Assembly (NCBI GenBank): GCA_016801845.1
Contig: CM028931.1
Span: forward strand, 14,207,555-14,271,554
Source of the DNA: Polydactylus sextarius
Taxonomy: Eukaryota > Chordata > Actinopteri > Polynemidae
Direction of reading: 5' to 3'
Length of the DNA stretch: 64,000 nt
The position numbers were made by a program, and so were the translations under genes. The notes beneath the pieces are model-generated. The model was not told the DNA's origin. It saw only the letters and a program-made list of their open reading frames with translations, and did not search any database. Of this stretch, positions 51,001-63,222 are shown in pieces. Position 1 is the stretch's first letter, and every line of letters begins with the position of its first letter.

Positions 51001-54000
51001 GGGAGGACATTAGGACCGGCGTTTTCTCTCCAAGTCTTTTGTCAAAACCCCGCTCTTAACGCAGCCTCCACACTGACTAAAACAGATGAATGGAAATAAT
51101 AAATAAATCCAGCATAAAGCCAGGAGAACCTCGTCGCGTATCGCTTTGCGAAAAAAGCCCAAAGGTGGCGTGTGAATTAATGAGGGAGCGAAGGGGGAAT
51201 ATTGTAACACGAGTCCGCTCCGATTGTCCGTCCGTCTCGAGCGTCTCGGCGTGCGTCTTTTGAATGGTCGCACCTGCCGAACGGGACGTCACGCGAAGCC
51301 GTAGCCGGTGTTTGTTTCACCGCCGTCGCTTCTCTACGTGAAGCACATTGAGACTTAAAGGGCACGGGGAACACTGAACCCTTTATCCTCCTCGCCCTCC
51401 AGCTGTGGGGGGGGGGCGCGACGGATATTTCGCTGTAGTGCTTTTCAAACAAAGTGTCGATAATTTAAGTCCTTTTGCACACGATTGATTGGTTTCTTGG
51501 GCCGCGTGCCTCTGGTTTTAATTATTTTGTCCGAGCTTTTATTTGCAACGGTTTAATTATCATCAATCACTGGGATGTTTATTGGTGAGTGGAGCTGCTG
51601 GAGCACTAAGACAAATGATGCTGAAATTGCTCTCATTATCGCAGGTCGTATATCAAGAGGGGATTGAGCTGCTCTGTGTAAATGAGTGAACCAACGTAAC
51701 TCATGATGATAGCTGTTTGAGAAAAGCTTCTCATTAATGACTTTGGCCAAGAAATACTTCATAAAACACTTGCGTATCTTCATTACGCCCGTGTCAGGGT
51801 CAAGAGCTGTGGTCGGAAGTATTATTGAACTCTACACAAACTGTGTTGTGCTGTGCTGTGTTGAATAGTAATAATACTTCACTACCTTACTTCCGTATGT
51901 TTTTGGAGCATCTGTACTTCTATGTTTTTCCAATTGTCAACTTTCTCTTTTACTTTACTACATTTCCTTAACTTAATGACATACTTTTACTCCATCTTGG
52001 CTCCATCTTAAAGGTGGATGATGGAGAAACTTCAACAATGCTCAGACATCGTCTATGAAGATTGTTGTAGCTCCATGTTTTAAAGTACTGGATAAACTTC
52101 ATAATGTTCCTCTGTTTTTATTAACATGTACTTGTACTTTTACTGTCATTACTTAAAGTGATGGTACAGAGTTGAAGTTGAACCCAGGGTCTATTACATC
52201 ACAAATACAAACACCCCATCAAGAGTCTTTTGTGCTCAGAGAAATGATGAATCTGCTGATCTGGAACACCCTTCACCGACAGTTGTTATGAAAACAAGAC
52301 GTTGGGTAAGTCTGGTAAACCAGTCTTTTTAATAAACTCTTGATTCACTTACTAAGTTATCAGTACTTCAGTTTATGTGAAGGGACCCTATTCATGCTGC
52401 TGCTGAAGTGAAGTGATATTTTGAGCTTTATTAGTGGTTAAAAAATGACAATTTAGATACATTTGGCTGGCTGCCCCATTTACTTTCATTGTTAACTATT
52501 TGGAAATTTATAACTAGCTGACATTAACTTGTTTTATAACATTTTATAAGATTTACCAAACGTCTTGTTTTCATAACAACTGGTGATGAAGGGTGTTCCA
52601 CATCAGCAGATTCATCATTTTTCCTGAAGAACAGACCGATGTGTCCGTGAAGAGCGAAAATGATGAATCTGCTGATCGGAACAACTTCAGTTTATGTGTA
52701 GGGACCCTATTCATGCTACTGCTGAAGTGAAGTGATATTTTGAGCTTTATCAGTGGTTAAAAAATGACAATTTGGATATGACTTGAACTTGAATTTCTAC
52801 CAAAGTCATTTTATGGTTAAGTTAATGTACTTCATGCTGTGTGAGTTGTGTTTATCTCTCTACCTGCTGCCCATCTAGAGGTATGACCATGTGAGTGGGC
52901 AGGCTCCTCTGGCGTCCGTGCTTCCACGTCTCCAGCAGTTTTTGCTGGTTCTCCAGACGTTCCCGTTCCCTCTCCACGCTCCTCTGTCCCTCCCTGAGCC
53001 GCTCCAGACTCTGCTGATAATCCTCCAGCTGCTCGTCCAGCTCTTCCCTCTCGCGCCTCAGCCTCTCGGCCTCCAGGTGGCACTGCTTCTCCCTCTCCTC
53101 CAGCCTGCTCTCCTGCTCCCCCTGCTGGCTCTCCCTCGCCTGGCGCTCCCTCTCCCAGCGCTCCTTCTCCTGACGCAGTCGGTCCTGGAGCCGCTGAGTC
53201 GCCGCCACCTCCTCCTTCTGCTTCTCCAGGTTGCGTTGCTTCTCCTGCTCCTGCAGGGTGTTGCCGCGCACGTTCAGGAGGTACGGCCGCTGGGCGCGCG
53301 GAGACGGTCGCCCGCTCTCTCGCAGGAGGAGCTTCTGGACCTCGTAGCAACTGTCCTGGATGGTCACCGCCGCCTGGCATAGAAGGAAAGAAGGAAAGGC
53401 ACAGACGTGGGGGGGAGAGTTTCGTGAAAATGCAAAGATTTAACTACCACATTAACCACACGTGCATCCTCGCAGCAGGCGGTGAGAGAAGGGTTGATTT
53501 GAATGGCAAAATGTGATGGAAATCATGATCGTGCTCTGCTTTTTTTTTTTTCCCCTTTTATCATTTATTTCATTTGTCGAAGCACAAGCACCTGCGCCGT
53601 TTTCAGGTTTATGTGCGAGAAGGGACGAACGACTTTGAATATGAAAACGACACCGATCGAATCTAGAAAACCCCCACGCGCAGAGAAGAGTGAGTGCACA
53701 CATCTTTATGCAAATACGCATACACCCTGCGCACATTTACAGGGAGAGTGTGTATCCTGAAACAAAAGACCATGCTGCGCCTCTCAGCAGCAAAATAAAA
53801 TAATAATAATCATAGAAAAAGCTTTTCTTTAGCTTTGCTAACTTCGGCTTCAGCCTCCGTTTACTGTAGCCGGTGTGCGCAGGCGGTCTGAAGCCTTCGC
53901 CTGCCACCGACATATCATAGTGTCTGTTCCGTGGCAACGGCACAGGAGGTTTTGTTTTTTGTTTGCTGACTCTGCTGACTGGATGGTAATACAGATGAGG

Positions 54001-57000
54001 GCCGCGAGAGGGAAAAAAAAAAAAAGGCAATAAAACATAACTGTACACCGAGTGATTCACTCACCTGCAGACTGTAGAGTAACTGGGTCAGGCTTTGGAC
54101 ACTTTGTGCAACCTGTTAATGGATAAAAGATGAATATTTTATAGGGAATATGTCATATTTCATATAGATGTAGATGTATTTCCTGTTAAATAATGACTGA
54201 ACACGGGGGAAGAGAGATATTTACTTCACATTGAAGGCTACAGGATGTTACATTTGTGTGACATTTGCGCCCCCTTGAGGTCAAACATCTAGCTACACGT
54301 ACCAAGCCGTTCACGCTTGAATTATCACAGTAGTCAATAGGAAAATGACTCTTTCCTATCAGAGTCATTTACCTCACAGTTCACAAAAAGCTGCAAACGG
54401 TAGCACAACTGTGGCACTGTAATTGGAATAAGTCTCCATATACATTTTTAATAGCAGGGTACCTTCAGGGAGCTAAATGGACTTCTTCCTTTATGATGAG
54501 CTTATCAATGATTCATCACATTAAGGCCGAAATGTAATTCTAATAGACCGTGTTGAATTATTGAAACAACTGCTGGCAGTCTTGAGCCACACGTGTGTGT
54601 GTGTGTAGAAATGGAAAGAGGTGAAGTTCAGATGCAGGTTGTTAGAGACTGTAATGACCTGCGTTACCTCTGCAGCTGCACCCAATCTACACCGCCACAA
54701 CTACAGTAATGATTGAAATCAGTACATGCTAGAGCCGCATCAATATTTTAACCCAAACGACCTATTTGATTTTCTTTTCTTTTTCAATTTCTATCACAAG
54801 GACAAACGAGCGCAGCCACAAGCCAAACGCGCTTTAGCGCCGCACCTTGAGGTCGATGTCGTCTGCGTCCGGCCTCTGAGTGTGAAAGACGAGGTTGTCG
54901 GTCCAATTCCCGTCTCCGGTCTCGGGGTTTTCAGGGGAAGAAAAAGAAGAAGAATCAGAGGGGAGGTCTGCGAGCGCAGCGGGGCTGATGGGAAACACAG
55001 AGTCAGAGTCCAAGTCCGGGCTGTGAGCGGACGGAGAGCGGGTCTTCCACAGCAACGTGGCTTTAAGATTTTCAGCTGGGGGAAAAAAACAGAAGAAGAA
55101 AAACAAGAACAAAAAGGATGAGGGTTGTGAGTTTTGTGGTTGGAGGAACTTAAAGGGAAACTGACCGACCATTATCACATTTCCTGTGTTGATCCTTTCG
55201 TTCTTGTTCCATAAAACATCATAAAAATGCTTCAAATAGACGTTAACTCAGTCTTTTGTTGCATTATACCTCAGTAAAATCCAAGTAATGTATATAAAAG
55301 GCGAGAAGACAATGGTCATTATCTTGAATGAAACAAAAGATAAAGAGGTTCTCAACAAAACGAACGTTGGAGGCAGTTTAAATACTACCTGCATGTGTCC
55401 TTTTATTTTTTTTCCATAAAAGATCATAGAAATATTTAAAAGAGATCTTCATTGGGTCATTTTGATACATTACACAGTCCCTTTAGTGGTGTTTTTGTGA
55501 TTATTGACGCCTGATTTACTTGAATTTCTGGGAGCTTTTGGAGAAATTGCAATGAAAGTTGCAGTGTTTAGTTGTGTTTTGTTGCGATGCAGTTGTGGGG
55601 CGAGTCAAAGTTGAAAAAAAAATCATAATGAAACTATAATTATAAAGGCCCATAATTACACTTTAACAATGAATTAAAAGAGAACGGGACGGCGCGTTGA
55701 CATTTTGTTCCCGTCCGCTGCTGATTAAATCGTAAGGTACGTATATAAGCGCGTGCTTTTATTTTGAAGTTTAGAGGCAAACGTGAACTCCGTTTTTCAC
55801 GATCGACGATGATGGTTGGTCCGGGAAAAAAAAAAAAAAGCTGCGGCGATCGCTTAAATTTGCACTAACAGCTGATTATACCTCAGTAAAATCCACATTA
55901 ACTGTAAACTATTGTATATTAAAATAGATACAATATGGATGAATCAACCATTATGTAAGGACGGATACATGAACAATGTATAAAGAGAAAAATCTGAATA
56001 AAATGCACAAAAAATAAGAATAAGAGCAAGTTTTTAACGTGTTATTGTACTCAAAAATCTCAGTTTTTTAAATATTATACAATTCATAAGTGTAAGTGTT
56101 TATCTGCTTGTTGAGTGTAGAGTTCATGTCAAAGGTCTCACCCTCCTGCAGAGCGGCGGCCAGCAGCACGGCGGCCTGAGGCGCCTCCTCCGACTGCGGC
56201 TGGACGAGAAGTCGCTGCTCGGCCGGCGAAGCGTCCGTCCTCCCACTCAGAGCCGAGAGCTCCGAGTAGATGTGCAGCTTCTCCTCCAGGCTGCAGCAGA
56301 TCTGCTGGTCGCGGCTCATCAGGTTCTCTGAGTTAACGCCAGTTCAACACGGGTTCAAGGATTAAGCGGAGGTTAACGTCACCCCGAGGGGGGGATGAAT
56401 GCTCAAAAAACAAATGAATAAACAAATAGGCATTGTCATCCGTTTTAAAGTACCTTGTAACTTTTGGATCTTCTGAATTCGAGCCTCCGCAGCTCGTTTC
56501 TCCTCTTCAGATTCGCTCGTGTCCTCGTCTTCTTCCTCAGGACAGCTGAGCAGAGGGAGGCAATTTATTGATATTAATAATCGGTTCTCATAATATTCCT
56601 TTTCCTAACTCGTGTATAAATCACAAACCTCTCCACCGCTTCTCTAATGAGCCTCATCCATGTGTTTCTTTCCTCCTTGGACGACGTGTGAACCTCGTAC
56701 ATTTCAGGCCCGGCGGCCGACGCGCTGATCAGAAACATCCCTCGCTCTTCGTTCGCGACTTCTCGCACTATTAATTTCTGCAGCGCGATGACCGGAGGCT
56801 TCTGATCCTGGGGCGCACATTAAAGCAGGGGAAAGCTATTATTTGAACATAATAAATCACTTGATATGAGCAGGTAAATAGGCCGTAACGGAGTAAAACA
56901 ATGAAGTTTTAAATCTGTCTGTACCACGGTGGCAAACGTGTATTTCTGGTCTTTTTCCTGCAGGAGGATGAGTGTGTCTGTGAGAAGAAGGGCCAGGACA

Positions 57001-60000
57001 TCTGTGGAAATAGGAAAAAGTGTGTTTATTTCCGTCCTGAAAATGTGAACTTGCGGATAAAACCGCTCAGTCTCACCTTTTAGTCGCCCGGTGGCGGTTT
57101 TCCACAGCAGCACTCCCTCGTGTTTGAGCGTCTGTCCCGGTCCCATCATGTCCTGCTTGCGGAAGGTGTGTCCGTTCTTCAGCTTGGCCGAGCTGCGGTT
57201 CTCCATGCGGTTCCACACTTCCCGTAACCTCTGCTGACGCTCATATTCGCTGACCTTCAAGTCCACGGCGGCGATCACCTCCCGGATGTGAGCCAGGGCT
57301 CTGGACAGGTCGACGTGCTCCTCGGTGTCTTCTGAAAGACGGATGTATGAAGACTTAGAGACTGTGGGGTGTTTTTGTATTTTCCTGATCGCTCCAGCAG
57401 ATGGCAGCACATGACTAACCTTGAGTGTATTGCAGGATCCTCTCCAGCAGCACCGGGTACTTGGTGATCCTTTGGGTTACCAGCAAGATGCATTCTGGGA
57501 TTTCCCTCCGTCGCACCAACGAATTACTACCTTGTTGCTTTTGAAAGAGTAGAATCACAAGTTCATTGTTGTAGAGCAACAATGTAATAACTTAATTAGA
57601 TTCTTTTACTTTTATCTGACATGCACCGCTAATACTGCAAGTCCCACAATGCAACAGTCCAATGCAATGAGACTGTTAATAGTTTGATGTTTGATTTTTG
57701 ATTGAAGGACATTAGTTTTTGGCCGTTGTTGTCTTGTAGAAAAAAATGTTTCTTTTATTTTGAAATTTTATCTCTGTTTAGAGGCAATAAAGTAATAGGA
57801 CTAAGTTTTATGATACTTGTCTTAGATTCAACTCATTAAAAATTAAGCTCATGTTTACATATGAAGGAATAACATATCGTAAAGATACAGTTTTTAATTT
57901 TGGTCCACTGGAGAAAGTTAAAAAATATCAATATATCAAATATCAAAAAATATCAACATCAAACAGAAAGTTGGAACAAGAACAAGAACTGTGACGTGTG
58001 TAATGAGACAGTAAAGTTAAATCTAATCTAATCGTCTATGAAGATTGTCATAGGCTCCATGTTTTAACGTGTTGGATATACTCAATAATATTCTTCTGTT
58101 TATATTAACAGTAGAGTAGTAGACTAATATGAAAACATGTTCAGGAAAATGATGAATCTGCTGATCTGGAACACCCTTCACCAGCTGTTATGAAAACAAG
58201 ACGTTGGGTAAGTCTGGTAAAACAGTCTTTTTAATAAACTCTCAGTTCACTTACTAAGTTATCAGTACTTCAGTTTATGTGTAGGGTTTATGTGTATTCA
58301 TGCTACTGCTGAAGTGAAGTGACATTTTGAGCTTTATTAGGTTTATTATTAGGTTAAAAAATGACAATTTAGATACGTTTGGCTGGCTGCCCCATTTACT
58401 TTCATTGTTAACTATTTGGTTGTGAAAACAAAAGACGGTCAAACTCGATATTACTTCAACCAACGTAAAATATCTCTTGAGGGGGAGTTTGACTCATATT
58501 TATGGAGAAATAGACTCTGGGTTCATGTTACTCTGAACCGTCACTTTAAATACATTTAATAATAGATTACTTGACATACTTAAGTACGGTAAATACTAAA
58601 TACTTTAAGACTTTACTTAAGTAATTTTTTGGTGGAGTATCTGTACATGTACTCTAGTATCTGTACTTCTACTCTAGAATCCCAATAAAGTTAAAGCGAT
58701 ATTTTCATTTCAGAATAAAAAATTACCTTAATGAAGTTCTGAAACCTCTTGTTGTGCTGCTGGAGCTCTTTGAAAAAACTGACCGCTTCGTTGTGACGGC
58801 TGCAGAATTTTCCATACACCTGTTTCATTTCTCCGCCGTTCTCCTCTGAAAACTGAAAACACAAAAACACACAAGGTGTGATTCACATCTGCAGCAGTTT
58901 CCATCACCAAAAAAAATGGGAAAAAAAAAACACAAACCTGTTGAAGCAGGACGTCTCCTATTCTCTGGATGAGGTAGTTCCTGTGTCCCTGCGGCTGCGC
59001 CGAGCCGTGCCGCCGCTCCTTCATGGCGGCGAAGAAGGCGTGGTGGAGGCGAAGCAGCTGGTCCAGACAGGGGAAGACCCGCTTCACCGCCTCCGTGTCC
59101 AGCTGCACCTCCTCCCTCATCCCTCGCCGGAAAACCTCCGCCATGATGTGCAGCGTCTGCAGGTGGTGGAGCTCGGTCTGCATCAGCTCTGCGTCACACG
59201 TCACGTATAAACACGTACATGTCAGTGTTACACGTCTCCAGATAAAGAAAAAAAAAAAAAAAAAAAAAAAAGAGCTCAGTCTGTGGCTCGATCGTTTTAA
59301 AAATAATTGTACGCGGTCGCAGCCATTTCACATATGAAATACTGACGCTGGCACGTAAATGACACATTCCTGCGGGTTTCTTTCCCAACTCTGACATCTG
59401 CTTACCATAGATAACATCCTGCCTCTTGACAGCTCGTTTGTCCTGCCGCTTGCAGAACTTGTGCTCCACCGTCAGACTCCACGACTCCGCCTCGTAATCG
59501 GCGGCGTCGGCGGAGACGTCGCTGTGAACCGACGCGTCCACGCAATCTGCGCACGAAACGAGAAACGTCACATTTAAAAGCACAAAACCACAGCTCGTTG
59601 TCGCTCTTATAATCAAACCGTATTTAAGTCAATATTTTTATATCAGACGTCCAGGTTTTTTATGGCTTTATTGTCACGTAGAGTGTTTATCACCTGAGAT
59701 TAGAGGCAATTACAATATCATAAAGATCAATATTTATTCAAGCCGCAAGATATTTAAAACATTTGTTGTTTTGTTACTTGCACTACCTAAAAGGACGTTG
59801 ACTCTCCCTATCATTTCCTTTACTTCCTGTTACTGGATGATGTCGGTCACAAAGGGATGTTGTAATATAATAGTGTGCGGGTGAATCGAGAGACATAAAA
59901 TCCATTTCTGGGAAATCATCGAACAATGAGCCCAAGTGTTCATCTCGTACCTTCACCGAAGGAGTCAGTGGAGGTGGAGGACAATGGAGTCGTCAGCAGC

Positions 60001-63000
60001 TCCTCTGATTGGCTGCTCGTCCTCAAGGCGTCCGACTCCGTCTCTGAACTCTCGCTGAGTCGACTGCAACCAAAGAGAAAAGAGAAAATAAGCATCATTG
60101 CCATTGAAATGCAGTGTTGTATAGTAACAAAGTTAGAGTTTTTTTCCCCAATTATGTCAACTTTCACTTTTACTTCACTGCATTTCCTTACTTAATAGCA
60201 TATTTTTATTCTGATACATTGTCATTGTTCAGTGTTCAGATGAAATGAAATGTGGTGTTTTCTGCCTAGTTGACACTAATGGAATGAACGACCCTAACGA
60301 CTCCATCAGAGGCCGTCGGGACCTGGTCTGAGACCAGGACTGGATCTGTCACGTTAGAAAACCGGAGGAGTCGGAAGAGACTGACAAAGAGCGACGGCCA
60401 ATCAGAGGAGGGATGTGAGATAAACGCTGCTGCCGTCTCACTGATTCACTCACAACCACTTTTAAAAGTCTGACATTTTAACAGGTTTTTGTGCCGCTGT
60501 GTTGCCGTGATATTTACACAGTGGCTGGTTTAATAATAGTTTTGACGATAACATTCTTTTTTAATGCCAGTCCAGTTTCCTTGACTGTAGCTGCTATAGG
60601 TAGTCACCAGTCAAAGACCTCAGGAATATCCACAACGACTGGTTGAATTTGTGATAATAGTTGTGACTAACGTTATTAAATCCTGGAGGATCCGATCAAC
60701 GAGTAACAAGATTGTTTTCATGTGTTTTCACATCTAAACGTCTCTACTTCCTGTTTCCTCCTCAACAATAAACGTCTGTAAATCACGGTGAGAAGCAGCA
60801 GCTACATCCTGTCTAGTTCACGTGACCTGACGTATAGTTTGGTGACGTCACGGTGTGATCGGGAGTCAATCACTCACAAGTCTTGTAGTGTGAACACTAC
60901 AGGTCTCAGACCAGCTGTTGAGACTCCAGATCATGGGAACAAGAAGTCGCCAACGATCACGACAGTGCCTGAGACTCACAAATCATTGAAGTCGGCGAGT
61001 GTGAACTAGACTTTAATCTACCAATAATTAACATGCGTTACTTGTCATACTTAAATAATGTAAATACTAGATACTTTAATACTTTTACTAGAGTATCATT
61101 TTTGTCTAGTCTAAGTCATTTTTTCTATCTGTACTTCTACTGTAGTGTCTGTACTTCTACTCCAGCATGACTTTCAGGTACTTTATAAACCACTAGTTAA
61201 ATTCCATTATATTGTGTAGTGGATTACATGTGATGACCTGTCACTGTTGGGGAAACTTCCAGAGAGAGAGTTCGACTGCGTCACGGCGTCCTTCCTCTCT
61301 TTCGGGGTCATGACGGGTAGAGAGGTAGAGATGGAGATCACACACTGAGGCGGACTGTCTCTCACTGTGAAATCTGTGGAAGAAAGAGAACGGCCTCGCG
61401 TTAACGTCCGCGGCGCTAACAAAACCACAATAGACGTGTTAGAAAAACAGGAAATTTCATTCACAACGCGGTTAAGAGAGCTCGACAACAAGATCTCCTC
61501 CTGACCGTTGACCCTCGTCTTGTAAACTCACTCTGTGGGAGGGATGCTGTCCTGTTCTTCACCATAGTAACCGAGTATTTATCCTGAAGTTTCTAAGTAA
61601 TACAAACGAGAGAGGCTGGTTAGAGCGTATAAACAAAGGAGACGAGGACGAGCTCCAGCAGAGTTGAGCGGTTTTGTTTCTCACCTTCAAACATGGAGGG
61701 ACTGAATCTTTACAGCCTTTATGAACGATGGCGGTGCAACCTGAGGAAGACACGTTTTTATGTTTTTAGATCTTCTGCGCAATAAATACGACGTAGAACC
61801 GTTACAGTTGCAGATTTTACTTACTGGGGCAGTGCAGCAGGTCCTTTCCAGACACTGGTTTATCACACACCACACACACGTTGGGGCCTAAACAGGCCCC
61901 CGTCGCGAACCGGTGTCCATTCAGCTGCCTGTCCTTAGCTTCTCTGTCCTTGCCCTTCCCCTTTGAAAACCAAGCCAGAGACATAGGTGTAAACAAAAAT
62001 AGACAACCACACCTGTAAACTCAAGCCAACTAAGGCCTTCAAATCATTTTCTTTCAAACCCCTGGAGCGTCTTTTCGCAGATGGAAGTATTTATAAAAGG
62101 CCTGGACGAAATCCCCGCCTTTATTTTATTTTTTTCCTCTTTCCTTTTTTTTTCCCCCAAACGGTGAGAAAAAGTCCACCGACGAGGAAATGGAGCATGG
62201 CATAAACAACAGATGCAGGAGTTAGAGGGTTTCCAGTCTCTGTGCTGACTCAACAACAACAGGGGATTAATCATTAAAAAGGAAAAGAGGCTGGACACCA
62301 TGTTTGGTCTGTCGCTATGACCTTGGGATATTCCCAGAAAACGCTTCCTGGTTGTGACTCCCACAGAACGGAGTCACATATTCCGTACCCGAACGTCGAG
62401 CGGGGACATTTACAAAAAGATTAAATGTTAAAAAGGAAGCGGCTCCATTACACTCTGCAGAGGTCGCAGCCAAAAGGTTAAAGCTAAAATTTGTACATGA
62501 ATGCACAGAAAATACAAACGCGAAGAATAAAGGTGACTTTAAAGCTACGACGTGTCATTTTTCAGGTTGCCCATGAACGAAAATCAACAACCACGACCTC
62601 ATTAATAAGTAATTAGCTCCATCAACAAGTCGAAATGTTCTGGTAGGATTTAAACCGTCTTTTAACACGATCGCCCGTCTATGGCGTTTCCCATTATGTG
62701 TTAGCATCAAGCTAGTGGACCACTAGCTAGTTTTCCACATTAATTAGAAATGGTTGTATTAGTGAAAAACAAGTGAGGGAGGGAGATGGAGATGTCGCAA
62801 TAGAGAAACACTGAGTAAATATCTGAGTTGGGCGACATCTTGTTGCTGCTTCTCATCAAGATGTCTCATATTTTATTTATTTCCAGCATAAATATTCTGT
62901 GTTTTTGAGAGTTATACTACATATTGCAGTTTAGGATGAAGCAGAGAGGCGTGGACTTCTTGTGTTGGACGTTTACCTTGGTTTTGTTGCGCGTGCTGGA

Positions 63001-63191
63001 CATCCTGCTCTTGAGAAAACTAAAAGTACGAATGACTTTGTATTTCTCCGACTCCACCTTGGTCGGGATGTTGTACTTGTCCAACTCTTCCTCTTCGATC
63101 CTGTTGAAAAGGTTGAAAAAAAAAAAAAGAGGTCAAGTGCAAATCAAGTGCAAGTGTGTGTGGCCTGTGGTAAAATAAATGTTAGTTAAAA

Positions 63192-63222
<31 letters not shown>

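Noticed and set aside
52832..53382. 182-codon minus-strand ORF and 163-codon plus-strand ORF over the coiled-coil exon
   Set aside because: Both are shadows of the very GC-rich arhgef28 exon s. The real frame is fixed by the splice phases and the homology WKHGRQRSLP.
54726..55121. 131-codon plus-strand ORF
   Set aside because: Antisense to arhgef28 exon q and ending in poly-Lys; no independent support.
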